Origin: Cercophora sp. LCS_1
Lineage: Eukaryota > Ascomycota > Sordariomycetes > Sordariales > Lasiosphaeriaceae
Direction of reading: 5' to 3'
Assembly (NCBI GenBank): GCA_036250225.1
Contig: JAPZLL010000008.1
Location: 930,001 to 994,000, forward strand
Length of the DNA stretch: 64,000 nt
The position numbers were made by a program, and so were the translations under genes. Below, piece by piece: positions 1 to 11,355 of this stretch. The notes beneath the pieces were generated by a model. That model ran no database searches. It saw nothing but the letters and a program-made list of their open reading frames with translations, and was not told the origin of the DNA. The first letter of the stretch is position 1, and every line of letters starts with the position of its first letter.

Positions 1-380
1 GCCGCCTCGTACTCGAGCGCGGTCACGAGGGCCTTAGCACCGCCCTGTCGACGGTATTTGGACCCCACCAATACGGCATCGATATGTCCACGGAACGCCC
101 CTGTCTCTGTCTCGGAGAGCTTGAGCATGGCCAGGCCGCGGAGATCGGGTCCCGTCGGCTTTGCTGTCTCGGGGAGGAGCAAGACGATGACGCGGGAGCC
201 CTGGTTGGCCTCGGCAACCCTTTCCTTCCACCACGGGAGGAGCTTGTCGTTTGTCAGGGGCGGTAAAAAAGGCCCGACCATTTGGTCAACGAGGATACAT
301 GAGGCGTGGAGGGCCGCCATGTAGGGGATGAGGTGGCCATGTTGCTCTTGCGAGTAGACGTATGTCATGGACGTAGCCAT
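1..380 (-). CDS. GNAT-family N-acetyltransferase (partial, N-terminal part)
   Basis: The frame is open from an ATG at 380 to the left window edge (about 126 residues), so the C-terminus is missing. Around residues 60-125 the pattern is that of a GNAT fold: a hydrophobic strand (RVIVLLLPE), a strand with GLAMLKLSET, then IDAVLVGSKYRRQGGAKALV. The last stretch matches acetyl-CoA-binding motif A (R/QxxGxG/A), read here as RRQGGA. Family members move an acetyl group from acetyl-CoA to an amine; the substrate is unknown. The gene is divergent from phospholipase D and shares a 2.4-kb spacer with it. No intron is needed in the visible part. The family call is inference from the motif; the start is the first in-frame ATG. 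Confidence 0.65.
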   Translation of the reverse strand, partial: MATSMTYVYSQEQHGHLIPYMAALHASCILVDQMVGPFLPPLTNDKLLPWWKERVAEANQGSRVIVLLLPETAKPTGPDLRGLAMLKLSETETGAFRGHIDAVLVGSKYRRQGGAKALVTALEYEA

Positions 381-2745
381 CTTTCCATGTAGATGAGAGA
401 AGGTGCTTATTCCTGGAACCGGAACTCTGAATAGCCTCTCGGCGAGGAAGGGCTAATAAAAGACAAGGTGGGGGCGGGAGTACGTTGCAAGGAGAGTGGA
501 GAGGAAGGAAACCAACGAGGAGGGATACAGGAGACAGACGCTTTCTTTAAAGCCGTCCGAGACCAGCAGCAGGAATGCCGGGGAAGTATACTAGTTGTGC
601 CGGGATGCCAGAGGCAGGGAAGGCTGCGGGGGTCACGACCTGGGATCAGAGTTAGCCAATTGTGGGTGTGGTGTAGCCCGCCACGCCGGATAAGAGGATG
701 CCAGACAAAAAAGTCAAGCACTGAACTGTCAGACAAACCTCCCTGCAAGGAAGGGGTATACACGGGGTAGAAAGATGTCAAATACAATCCAGAGGCCCGA
801 GGAGACATATAGTCAAGGGTTGGGAATACCATGTCCAATTAGTTAAGGCCACTTGAGACTCAGCGGACCGATTATTTTGTTCCCGACTGGACCGAGCGAG
901 GCGTGGTGGTGTAAGTTGGGGGACGGACAAGATAGTAAAAATGTCTCAGCCGATGGGATGGTTCCGTGGGCGTGGAGTGAGGGTGTGTGTCGCGTGGGAG
1001 GACCGAGGAATAAAAAATAACGAACAATGCATGGAGAGGCAGGTTCCTGACGAAAGAAAGGGCCGCGGAGGTAGTAAGGCTTTTCCATCTTTCCTCTCCG
1101 CAAGGAGCGTACAGAACACAGCCTCGAGGCGCCTTTTATCGCGATGTAGAGGCGCTGGACGTTGTCCGCAAGATCCTGGGCATCTCGGTCCAGGCAATCC
1201 GTGAAGCCCACTGGGAATGACTGCAATGTGTGGTCCGGGTTTGGTCACCCGCTTTGGGGGGCCAGGAAAGAAAAAGAAAGCGAAAAAAAAAATGGTGTGA
1301 GGCAGACCATCACCGGTACGTACCAATGGACTCGGTGTGACAACGGTTCGCCGTTCACCGTCGGCGCCGATTGTTTGGTCGGGGACGCAATAGGCTGGCC
1401 CAGTCGGCGGCGAATCGGGTTGGTTGTGAACGGCAGAAGTCAGCCGGGGACGTTGACGAAGGAGCCCCGGAACGCGAAAAGTGATATGTTATATGCTTTC
1501 AACCGTCCAAAGCTTGGTTGCCGGCGCGGTTGGTTGCGACAATGACTCTGCGCGTCTGGAAGCGAAGCTTGGAAGACAGGCACCTATTTTTCATCAAGAA
1601 GGCACGATGCAGGGGGTTTGTCTCCTGCAGCTGCGTTGAGGCTGAATGCCCGCCGCCAGCTTCTCCCGGTGTTCGATCACATTTCCATCAAGTGGCGGCT
1701 TGAGCGCTGTCGCAGAAAACATGAACGCCACAGGAGCATTTAGCGCGGGGGTCCCCCTCCTCTGTCACCGAGGTCGCTCGCTGGCGCCATTGCAGTGACC
1801 CGTAGGAAGTGAAACCGAGGGCCAACAACCCTGGAAATTTCCACTCTGTCGCGAGACGACCGGGGCACCATTTCTTCTGAGAACTTCGACGTCTCCAACC
1901 GACCTAGAATCCTTGGGCCGTCGGGAAGTCGCCGAGGATTTGTGCATCATGCTTTGTCCCACGGTAATCGGCCAGAGGCACCGGCCTTACTGCTTGTCGC
2001 CGTGTAACAACCGAGCCGGCAACGTGCGACCACGAGGAGCATGCTCAGCATCTGATGATGCTCGCCCCCCCCCCCCCCCCGAACTCGGTCATCTCACCCA
2101 GTGACGTCCTTCCCGACGGCCGAAGGGGGTCTCTATGGGTTTGAAGCACGGCAAAGGCGCCTCTGGACCTCGTGGTCCTTGGACTCCTCGGTTCGGCCAT
2201 GGCCACGTCCTGGATGGCGCGATCTCTGGGCTCCGGCTCCATGTGTAAGCTCCACAGGGCATTTTCTTCGATCCCCGTCCCGTCGATGCTGCCGCGTTAT
2301 GCGTTCTGCGCTCCGCGGCTGCAAGTGAGAGATGGCGCCCGTCAGCCCTATCGAGGGAGCCTGCGGTTTTATCGGAGTTGTTGCTGCGTTGAGGTTGTCG
2401 TGCAGACGCGCCGAGTCCTCACGTAATCCGTGTATATGACTCGCCATGGCAAACTGCGATGCCAATTGGGCTCGTCCCATCGTCGCCGGAAGCTGGCAAC
2501 TTGGGAACCCCGCCCAGCTGCGGTCTTGGTCGTCTGGAGGCCTGAATAGATAGCTGATAGCGTGACGCAATGCTGCTCGAACGGGATTTACGATGAATGT
2601 CCGATCCCAGCCCCTCCATCCTTTCAGCTGGATTGAAATTCCCCGCAGTTCCTGCGAAGGTCAAACACCCCTCCACGCCCCTCCCCCTCATCGCCATTTT
2701 GTGCCACCCATCTCTTACCTAAGGTGAACGTAAACAATCGCAACC
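381..2745. other. Intergenic spacer between GNAT and PLD
   Basis: This 2.4-kb divergent spacer must carry both promoters. Short open frames occur on both strands but none has recognisable protein character or splice structure. It contains the C16 run at 2065-2080 and an A9 run near 1284. No TATA box could be assigned with confidence. Confidence 0.6.
2065..2080 (+). repeat. Poly-C tract (C16)
   Basis: A homopolymer of 16 C residues about 670 bp upstream of the phospholipase D start. The length may be unreliable because such runs are error-prone in sequencing. Confidence 0.95.
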
Positions 2746-5670
2746 ATGGGCTTTGGATCCCTGCTCAAGAAGGTTGGGGAGAAGGTCGGCGGCGGCATGG
2801 ATGACTTGTTTGGCGAGGAAAAGCACTCGCACACCCACATCGGCCACGGGTGTCACGAGGATGACAGCCATGCCGATTACAGGCACAATCGCTACTGCTC
2901 GTTCGCGCCGCAGTCGTCGGGCCACGCCAAGTGGTACGTCGATGGCGCCTCGTATTTCTGGGCCGTGTCCATGGCACTGGAAGGTAAGTGCCGGTGTCAA
3001 TAAACTCGCGCTTGTCATGGCTGACCTGGCATTTAGAGGCTCGCGAATACATCTACATCCTTGATTGGTGGTTGAGCCCTGAGCTGTACCTGCGACGACC
3101 CCCCGCCCGTAATGCTCAATATCGACTGGATAACATGCTCAAGGCCGCCGCTGAGCGGGGAGTCAAGGTCTACATCATCGTGTACAAGGAGGTTGCCCAA
3201 GCGTTGACCTGTAAGTTGTCACTGTTCAAGTTTTGGCGTTGATACTGACAAGCTGCTAGTGGACTCTGCGCATACGAGGAAAGCACTCGAAGCTCTGCAT
3301 CCCAACATCAAGGTCTTCCGGCACCCTGACCATGCGCCAAGAGGAAATGAGATTCTCTCTGGCCTGGCTTCGAGCTTCAAGGGCATGTCCCTGAACGCGT
3401 CGGACCTCTTCAAAGCTTCTGGTGACTCGCTCAAGGCTCTCTATGGAGGCTCTGATGATATGGTTCTCTTCTGGGCTCACCATGAAAAGTTGTGTCTTGT
3501 TGACGGCAGGATTGCCTTCATGGGCGGCCTTGACATGTGCTTTGGACGATACGACACCAACAGTGCGTCGACATGCCCTTGATCGTGCATGATTCCAGCT
3601 AACATGCTAGGCCATCCTATTGCCGATACGCACCCAACCAACATGGATCTGATTGTGTTCCCCGGCCAGGACTACAACAATGCCCGTATCTATGACTTTG
3701 AGGATGTCAAGAAATGGGAGAACAACAAGCGTAGGCTTCCAACCTGCTGTCTTCTGACGCTTTCAGCTTACTCTTGTGAAAGTGGACCGCACCAAGTCAT
3801 CAAGAATGGGTTGGTCTGATATCAGCATCAGTTTGTCGGGTAATATCGTGGATAGTCTGGCTCTGCACTTTGTTGAAAGATGGTGAGGCTTCCAGCCACC
3901 TTTCTCCCTGCGCGATATTGACATCAAAAGGAACTACATCTACGATGATAAGTACCGAGGAAAGAACCCTGGCAAGTACACAGAGCTGGCGACACCATCT
4001 CATGGTGGAAACCACCTTATCTCTGATGGCGAGTTCTTTGGCGGCCTTCAGCATCACTTCTCACGCAAAATGCACCGTTTCCTCGGGGATGAGGAGCACA
4101 ACCAGCCAAAGCCCTTCCAGCCTAACGACGGTGCTCACATTCAACTGACGCGAAGGTATGGGTCTTCTACCGCGAATCGGCGGGCTGCCACTAACACCAA
4201 CCAGTGCTTCCAAGTGGTCCCACAACTTGAAAACCGAGCACTCTATTGCAAATGCTTACATTCAAGTTATCACGAATGCTCGGCACTTTGTTTACATCGA
4301 GAACCAGGTTGGCCATTCTCAAGAAAACCCTCAATTGTCAGTTTGGCGTCTGACTTTCCTAGTTTTTTATCACTGCCACGAGTGACAAGCAAAAACCCGT
4401 CTTCAACAAGATTGGCCGTGCCATGGTCGACCGTATCATCCGGGCTCATCAGGCCCACGAGAACTTCCAGATCATAGTCCTCATGCCAGCCGTGCCCGCC
4501 TTTGCTGGCGACCTCAAGTCTGAAGGAGCGCTTGGCACCCGTGCCATCATGGAGTTCCAGTACAACTCGATCAACCGCGGAGGTTCCAGCATCATCGAGA
4601 CGCTCAAGAAGTCAGGGGTTCAGGAGCCCCACCGGTACATCAACTTCTACAACCTGCGAAACTATGACCGCATCAACATTAGCCAGGTGATGGGCAGCGT
4701 GGAGAAGGAAAGTGGAGTGTCGTACGAAGCTGCTCGACGTGACTACGACAACGAGTACGGCCGCGGCCACGGCTACCAACCGAACGACGCAGCCTACTCG
4801 GGGGGTCCCGAGAGCCAGTATCACCGCTACCAACAGGCAGCGAGCCACTACACCGACCAGACCAGCGACAGCGTGGCGGCTTGCTACATGGAAGGCGGCC
4901 CCGATCTGCGCAGCGTCCCCTGGAACGGCACGCCCGAGTCGGAACTCGACGCCTTCGTCTCAGAGCAGCTCTACATCCACAGCAAGGTCCTCATTGCCGA
5001 CGACCAGATCGTCATCTGCGGCTCCGCCAACCTCAACGACCGCTCCCAGCTCGGTAACCACGACTCGGAGATCGCTGTCGTCATTGAAGATCCCACACCC
5101 GTCCACGCCACCATGGGTGGTCGCCCTTACACGGCATCGGCCTTTGCCAGCTCGCTCCGTCGCCAGCTCTACCGCCGTCACCTCGGCTTCCTCCAACACC
5201 AGCCCGTCGACCGCCCCGACGCAAACTGGACCCCCGTCACCCGCGACCCCAACCACTACGACTGGGACTCGCCCTCGGACAGGCTGGTGCGGGACCCACT
5301 GTCCCCTGAATTCCTCAACCTCTGGCACAACACAGCCAAGACAAACACCGAGGTCTTTAGTCGCGCGTTCCATCCCGTGCCGAACGATCACGTCCGCACG
5401 TGGGAGGACTACGACAAGTTCTTTAGCGAGTACTTTGTTGTGCCGGGTGAGCCGCAGGACAAGGTGCAGGAAGCGTATAAGCAGGGCAAGGTGGACTATG
5501 GACATGTTGTGAAGGCGGAGTTCCCCGGCGGTGTGGCGGAGCTCAAGGATTGGCTGAGCAGGATCAGGGGCAACTTGGTCCACATGCCGTTGCATTTCTT
5601 GATTGACGTGCCGGATATTGCGATTGAGGGCGTGTCATTGAATAGTTTGACTCAGGAGTTGTATACGTAA
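2746..5670 (+). CDS. PLD1: Phospholipase D (PX/PH-less fungal type)
   Basis: Phospholipase D hydrolyses phosphatidylcholine to phosphatidic acid and choline at membranes. Eight exons are supported by frame and family motifs: 2746-2983, 3037-3210, 3260-3562, 3611-3730, 3783-3882, 3931-4155, 4205-4307 and 4363-5670, giving 856 aa. Both HKD catalytic motifs are present: H212-x-K214-x4-D219 (HHEKLCLVD) and H627-S-K629 ([10 protein letters not shown], followed by GSANLNDRS). Other family blocks are [13 protein letters not shown] after exon 4 and [16 protein letters not shown] across the last junction. The N-terminus ([13 protein letters not shown]) leads almost directly into the catalytic core, so no PX or PH domain is present, as in Aspergillus PldA-like enzymes. 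Two introns use weak AAAG/AAG acceptors (3782 and 3930) that are needed to keep the conserved frame. The C-terminal third is rich in aromatic and acidic residues. Confidence 0.93.
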
Positions 5671-6082
5671 ATGTGGGGAAGGGGGGCTGGCTGGGTGGTT
5701 GGGTGCGGTGTGTTGTTCGTTGTGGGCGATTCAGGGGTTGTCAACGGTCCGAGCAGTGACTGATGCTACGATGTATCTGATTTTGTTCTTGGTGCCCCTC
5801 GTAAATCTGTGGCCGCTACGCTTGTGTTGGATGTACCTTTTTTAGGGGACTTGGTGTGCTTCACAATACCACCGAAACACCGAGCGAGCCGACGTCCAAT
5901 TCCAGGAGAGATGATGCAATGCCAGTCGCTACGAGACTCAACTATAATACAGCCCTCTAGTACCATGCCCCTTTTTACGTGTAGTTTGCAACCATCCGAG
6001 CCAAAGTTGCCAATCAAAAGAAATCCCGCCAATTCCCACGCCAAACGCCACCGTGACAACCTCTCATCCTCACCACGTCTGT
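5671..6082. other. Convergent 3' spacer between PLD and SEC62
   Basis: A 412-bp region holding the 3' ends of two convergent genes. It is T-rich after the PLD stop and contains no plausible coding sequence. Confidence 0.6.
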
Positions 6083-7312
6083 TTACTCGTCATCATCGCC
6101 AAGCTCCTCCACTCGAGGCGATAGGTAACGCTGTTGAGGTGCAGTAGAGATCTTTGTATCCGTGGCCGTAGTAGTTGCGGACGCTGGGGCGGGTTGGCCG
6201 GTGGTCGCCGAGAAGGTGGCTTGGGCATTGGAAGAGCCCGCGCTCTTGGACTTCTTCTTCTTCTTGGGGTTGGGCTGTGGGTGTTGTTGTTAGCGGCGCC
6301 TCATCGTCAGGGGTAAGGAGGGTACTCACGTCATGCCAAGCCCAGACAGGCTTGAAGCTTTCGATAACCGAAACATCCTCCCAGAGGTTGGGGAAGAGCC
6401 AGAAGCCGGGCGACAGAACAAAGTAGGTGATGCAGAAGAGGATAACACGGAAGATAGCCATGGCGAAGAAGAGACCCAGGAAGATGAGGAAGCCCCAGCT
6501 GAGGTAATAGACGCCTTGGCGCATCTTGAGTGGCCACAGGGGATAGCAGACGAGGGTGAAGATGACGAGGAGCGCCAGAGCCGCATAGATCTTGCGCATC
6601 AACTGCGGGCCTTCCCACAGCCAAGCATAGTACATGTCGTCCTCAGCGTCTTGTTGTTGCTCAATGCGCACCGTCCAGAGACCCTTGACACGCTTCCCCT
6701 TCTTGGGGGCATGGTCGTGGCCTTCATGCGGGTCAGACTTGCTCACGCGCAGAGCAAGCATGGACATGGGCAGCAGCTTGAAGGCATTCTCGAGCGAGGC
6801 GCGATCGGTGATCTCGGGGAGGCCGGGGGTCTTCTTGCGCGCCTTCTCGTAGGCCGGGGACTGCATGGCTCGAAGGGCTCGCTTGACTGTTGAGCAAGGT
6901 TAGCGATCGCAAAGCGTACAGTGTCAAGAAATTGCGCACCTCTGAACATGTCTTTTCGCTCGCCATTGAGAATACATGTGCGGGGCTTCAGGTCCTGGCT
7001 CCGGAGGAAGTTTGCCAGGGCGATGGCGATGGGATTCGGGGGTCCAGGCACAATAGGCTGTGGCTGTCCCTGCTGGTGCTGGTGGGGATGGGGATGCTGA
7101 TGCCCATGGCCACCGCCCTGGGCTTGCTGTTGCTGCATCGCCTGCATCCTCGCTTGCTGCTGCTCCATGGCTTGTCTTTTGAGGTGCTCGATGAACTGGG
7201 GGACCGACATGCCCGCCTTCTCGGCGTCGATGGCGAGCTGGCGCTGCATGGCAGCAATCTGCTCCGGCGAGGGCATCCCCTGCATCTGCCCGGGCATTGG
7301 CTGACCCTGCAT
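6083..7312 (-). CDS. SEC62: Sec62, ER protein-translocation subunit
   Basis: Sec62 works with Sec63 and the Sec61 channel in post-translational import of proteins into the ER. Exons on the minus strand are 7312-6940, 6886-6330 and 6274-6083, giving 373 aa. The N-terminal 90 residues are Gln/His-rich. Conserved blocks follow: NFLRSQDLKPRTCILNG and the cytosolic domain ending in YYAWLWEGPQ. Two close transmembrane helices come next (YAALALLVIFTLVCYPLWP, then a second one after LKMRQGVYYLSWG) and then FPNLWEDVSVIESFKPVWAW. Splicing the last intron (6275-6329) restores a Lys-rich tail ending VEELGDDDE. An upstream in-frame TTG is not a credible start, so the ATG at 7312 is used. Confidence 0.93.
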
Positions 7313-9186
7313 GATGGACAACTGATGGGAGGAACGTTGAGGTTTGCGGCGTTTGGCTCAATTGGAATTGGACGTTCTGGTTGCTGAGGTTCGCGGCAGA
7401 AACTCAAAATTTGGTTTTGGGCTGATGGCCTTTGTGTGAGTTGACGCCAAGCTGTACTTTACACGTCTCATCAAATCCCTGGGTGGCCCGTGCTCAACCT
7501 TACTGGCCCCTGGTCGGTTCCCCGGACAGGGGAAAAAGCTGCAAGCCACAGCCTAGAAGCTTAGCCGTCCAGGTGGCCTGGAGTTTTGATTCTCCGAACC
7601 CGTTGGATCTCAGGGTCCTGTGGCTCAACCACCAGCACGGCCACAGGTGACAACTCTGGGGCCGACTCTTCAACAAATCAGCCATCAATTTGTCGTGGAC
7701 CAACTAGAGCTCAACAGCTGCCTCGTTCCTTGAATGGCTCGAATACGGAGAAATATGTCATGGGCTGCTTTTCGAGCTTTGCCTTTGAAGAAGAGGAAGA
7801 TGAACGAAGAGCTGACCGTTGCGTCCGCTGATTGAAGAAACAATGTTTCAACAACGGGGCGGGGTTGTCTTTTTGCCCACCAGCAGCTGCATATCCAACC
7901 GGCCCAAACCGACTCGGACTAAAACGTGGCCTCGAGCCTGTCCTCGTCGGCGCACGCCTCCTCGCAAGCCATGAGATCCTAGCGGGTGCGCAAGCGTGGA
8001 GGATTCAATACTGCTGGGGTGGGCGCTAAAACGCTACCGGCTCAAATGCAGGTCTCTTTTCGGCATGATGATATCGCCCACATCTTTGCCATCGGGACCT
8101 CGCTAGACAAGACTCGCTCGGCTGCCAGCTGACGGGGAGTTCGTATGTTATGGTTTGCCTCCCGGCGTCGGTCACAGACGCGCTCAAAGGGGCAACCAAC
8201 ACAGCACGACACCCCTTTGCCCGGAAGGCGTCGACGCCGCGGCCAATCCACCGTGTTTGTTTGCGTTTGGGAGGGGGACGCCCTACCCGTCCGTGTCACG
8301 GTGCCTTGCAGCCGAAGGTCGACTCGTCCCGTCGGGTTCGCGATCGAAACATGTCACCAGGCACCCGACAAAGGCGAGCACGAGGGGCGCCGGGCACTGG
8401 GCGGCGACAAGCAAGATTATCACGGAGCGCGGCAGTCGAAGCTAGATCGCAGCATGCCCTTGCCGCCCGCATCTGAGTGGCCACCAACGCGCGGGCTGCC
8501 GGGCCTGTTCAGCGGCCACCCCACCCCATCCACTGCACGCACTTGGGCTGCTGCATCGTCTTCACCTCTGCCCGGATGTCGGTTTCAGATATCGAAGAGG
8601 AAAAAAAGGTAAAATCACTAAACCTCAGGGGCCCAATCTCGTGGGCCCACGAGAAACCCCTCGCAGCGATTTGTGGCAATGCGGTCGCCCTGCTGGTCGC
8701 CCAACGGGTCGCTCCCATCCAAGAAAAGACTGAGACATTGACTTGCAGTGCGGCAGCCTCTGCAGCACGCGATTTGCGGGTGGTCCAATCTGGTGTGTAG
8801 CGCCGCCATCCGGGACATCACCGGCCCCCGGTTTTGTAAGCGCCAACTGGTCGTCGGCCGGTCCTGGCCAGCCAATCCCGTCGAGCCCATGCAACCTCAG
8901 TCCTCTGCTGCACACCCTACGCTGCGAGATGCTCAGCCGGCTGGCGACCAGTGTGCGAAAGTATCACATACAAGATGACGGCCCCTCCGCACCGCCCGCC
9001 CATGGCCCAAGCCTGGGTCATATGCCATGTTTTATTCCGGTTGCTCGCCGACGGGCCATGATTTGTTCCCACACCTCGTAATCGTCTTCCCTTTGTCGCG
9101 GGATTGCTGGTTGTTGGTTGCTGGGCACAGATAGCATGAGGCAAGCCCCTCATCTTTCTCAACCACCGTCGCCGTGAGCCGGAGCC
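7313..9186. other. Intergenic spacer
   Basis: A 1.9-kb divergent spacer between SEC62 and the gene at 9187. Open frames on both strands (for example 8145-8612) have no recognisable motifs and overlap each other in several frames, as expected for GC-rich noncoding DNA. A short A-rich run lies near 8600. Confidence 0.5.
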
Positions 9187-10779
9187 ATGAGGTCGCTAGG
9201 CAGTATGCTGGCCGAGACCTATGCGTCTTGGCTGCACTCTCTCACCACATGCTGCGGCAGTGACGAGAAGCCTCGTCAGGGTGAGTTCAACACTTGGACA
9301 CGCATGTCACCACCGGCCCCGTTGCTGAACTGGACAGACGAAAAACCGATAGTGGTCCTCCGAGATCAGCAACCCGTCCCCGTTCCGCCTCCTTCAGCAG
9401 AGCCGCTGTGGTCGAACGATGATTTTTACGAGAAGCCGTTGCAGGAACCGTCGAGGTCGAGGGGGCGTCCGTCGAGCAGCTGGTCAAGGGGTACGGTAGG
9501 GACACCGTGGTTCTCAAAATCATCATCACAACGTCGCCGACCAAAGATTTCTGGGCCCTCCAACTTTCGCCACCTGCACTCCGAGTCTTTTCAGTTTCCG
9601 CAGCCGGAGCCGGTGCAAAAGCGCTTTTCGTTTCGACCACTCGAGCTGAATTTTGAGGGGCAAGACGACAACATGTCTCCACTCATGCCGGCCTACTGCG
9701 GTGATGACGATGCCGATAGGGACGCACAAGTCACGCCTCCACCCCGGGCCCACACTGCCGCCAGCAGCCATAAATGGGACGGGAGCAGCTCTACCCTCAC
9801 ACACGACAGGAGTTACTCGTCCTTTTCCTTTCATGTGCCACGCAGGAACGGCGAAGGCTCCATATCGTCCCAAGACCCCATCACGCCACCAAGAATACCG
9901 TTCAAGTCGAGAGCGCGGGCTTATACATCGCCATCCAACGCGATGGACAGCAACCTTGAGGGCATCGTGGAGCGTATCGCAAGCGGGTTGATTGAGAAGG
10001 AAAGGCTACAGGCCGAGATCGAGTCCATCATCGAGCGCCAGAGCATCTATGTCAACAGCCGACCGGGGACTGCTTATGGCCCTGCCGGTATGTCCCACGC
10101 TACCCAGCCATACGGTAACCAGGTCCTAACGGTACCAGATCTCGAACCTATGCCCTCCATTCCTGCTCTCCCGCCAGCAGCTCCCTCCTTCGCCGAGCGT
10201 CTCAGCACCGACGGCAGGCCTCAAACGGCTCCTCAAGCCGCTACCTCGCACCCCAACGAACCGCTTACTCCACAGGAGCGCACACTTGCCCTCGCCCAGG
10301 CAGCCTTCAACTCGCACCCCTTCCGCGTCCAAGCATCAGCATCCCCGGTAACGCACAACTTCCGCGATCTTGACCGGCCCCTAGCGCCTCCCCTTCCTTT
10401 GGTCCTTCGCCCGCCCCTCCGCAAGAAGAAATCCTTTTCGCGCGTTTCCAACTGGCTCTTCCCAGGAGCTAACGACGACCCTACCCGTCGCATCGACTCG
10501 GTGACCAACTCACCGATGCCGGTCCGCGACAATGAAGGCTTCTACCAAGTTACCCGCACTAGCGTGGGCTCTGACTCGTCGCTCTCGACATGGCAGACTA
10601 CTGATCAAGAGGAAGACGTCCCAACGACAACGTGGTCGCCCGGGAGCAGCCCGATCGTGCAGAACACCCCGAAGCATACGCCGGTGGTGGAGAGGGCGAA
10701 GAAGTTTGAGAGCGGAGCAGGATTAGTGCAGATGCCAGTTCAGGGACCTAGGCCTACAAGCGTGGGCGTTGCATTTTAA
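9187..10779 (+). CDS. Disordered fungal protein with short coiled coil, function unknown
   Basis: The frame from ATG 9187 to 10779 encodes 530 aa if unspliced. A canonical 57-nt intron (GTGAGT donor at 9281, CTGAAC branch, ACAG ending at 9337) would give 511 aa and join PRQ to DEKPIVVL. Because it is 3n and stop-free, both forms stay in frame. The protein is rich in Pro, Ser and Arg and looks mostly disordered. One ordered-looking block lies near residues 240-285 (LEGIVERIASGLIEKERLQAEI), a predicted short coiled coil. I see no signal peptide, membrane segment or catalytic motif. A basic patch (RPPLRKKKSFSRVSNWLF) lies in the C-terminal third. I recognise it only as a Sordariomycete-type hypothetical protein. 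Confidence 0.75.
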   Translation: MRSLGSMLAETYASWLHSLTTCCGSDEKPRQGEFNTWTRMSPPAPLLNWTDEKPIVVLRDQQPVPVPPPSAEPLWSNDDFYEKPLQEPSRSRGRPSSSWSRGTVGTPWFSKSSSQRRRPKISGPSNFRHLHSESFQFPQPEPVQKRFSFRPLELNFEGQDDNMSPLMPAYCGDDDADRDAQVTPPPRAHTAASSHKWDGSSSTLTHDRSYSSFSFHVPRRNGEGSISSQDPITPPRIPFKSRARAYTSPSNAMDSNLEGIVERIASGLIEKERLQAEIESIIERQSIYVNSRPGTAYGPAGMSHATQPYGNQVLTVPDLEPMPSIPALPPAAPSFAERLSTDGRPQTAPQAATSHPNEPLTPQERTLALAQAAFNSHPFRVQASASPVTHNFRDLDRPLAPPLPLVLRPPLRKKKSFSRVSNWLFPGANDDPTRRIDSVTNSPMPVRDNEGFYQVTRTSVGSDSSLSTWQTTDQEEDVPTTTWSPGSSPIVQNTPKHTPVVERAKKFESGAGLVQMPVQGPRPTSVGVAF

Positions 10780-10823
10780 TTCTCATCAACTATTTACTTA
10801 ATGCACTTGTACGATGGACGGAT

Positions 10824-10845
10824 GGAACGGAACGGAACGGAACGG
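10824..10845 (+). repeat. (GGAAC)4 tandem repeat
   Basis: Four head-to-tail GGAAC units in the 3' flank of the preceding gene. Confidence 0.9.
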
Positions 10846-10973
10846 ACAGGTCTCCGGGGAATCGGAACGAGGCACATGATGGGTGGTTTTGCTGTGGCTT
10901 TCTGGATGATACCATTTTGCATTTTGCATTGTTATTGGGGATATATGACTGATTAGAGGCAGCTTGTCTGCTG

Positions 10974-10994
10974 TTTTTTTTTTTTTTTTTTTTT
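10974..10994 (+). repeat. Poly-T tract (T21)
   Basis: A homopolymer of 21 T residues about 200 bp after the stop of the 9187 gene. Confidence 0.95.
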
Positions 10995-11328
10995 GGGAAT
11001 GATCCCACTACCATACCTACCTACCATACTCATATTGTTGTGTCTCAACAATGATACTGGCTTACCAATGCGTGTACGATACTTGGCGTGGCGTATTGGA
11101 CGTTTGCAGAAAAGCAAAATATGTGTGTCACATGTAAATCGTTACACATTAATCTCACCACTTTTCATGCCCTCCACAGTCTACGCAGCGTCGGTCTCTG
11201 GTTGTATGACAGGCGGTTATTTCGTTCCGAGTGGCTGTCGCATGGGTTGCACAGCCGGAAGCAGCTGGATCAATCAAGCGTGTCAAACCTGTTGTTGATG
11301 GATTCTTGTTTGTTGTTGTGTTGCTGCT

Positions 11329-11355
11329 CTGCTGCTGCTGCTGCTGCTGCTGCTG
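11329..11355 (+). repeat. (CTG)9 trinucleotide repeat
   Basis: Nine uninterrupted CTG units, extended by an interrupted CCG-CTG on the right and by TTG/CTG units on the left. It is noncoding by position. Confidence 0.92.

Noticed and set aside
4712..5512. 266-codon Thr/Ser/Pro-rich frame within the PLD gene
   Set aside because: It is an out-of-frame shadow of the PLD last exon, which carries the second HKD motif.
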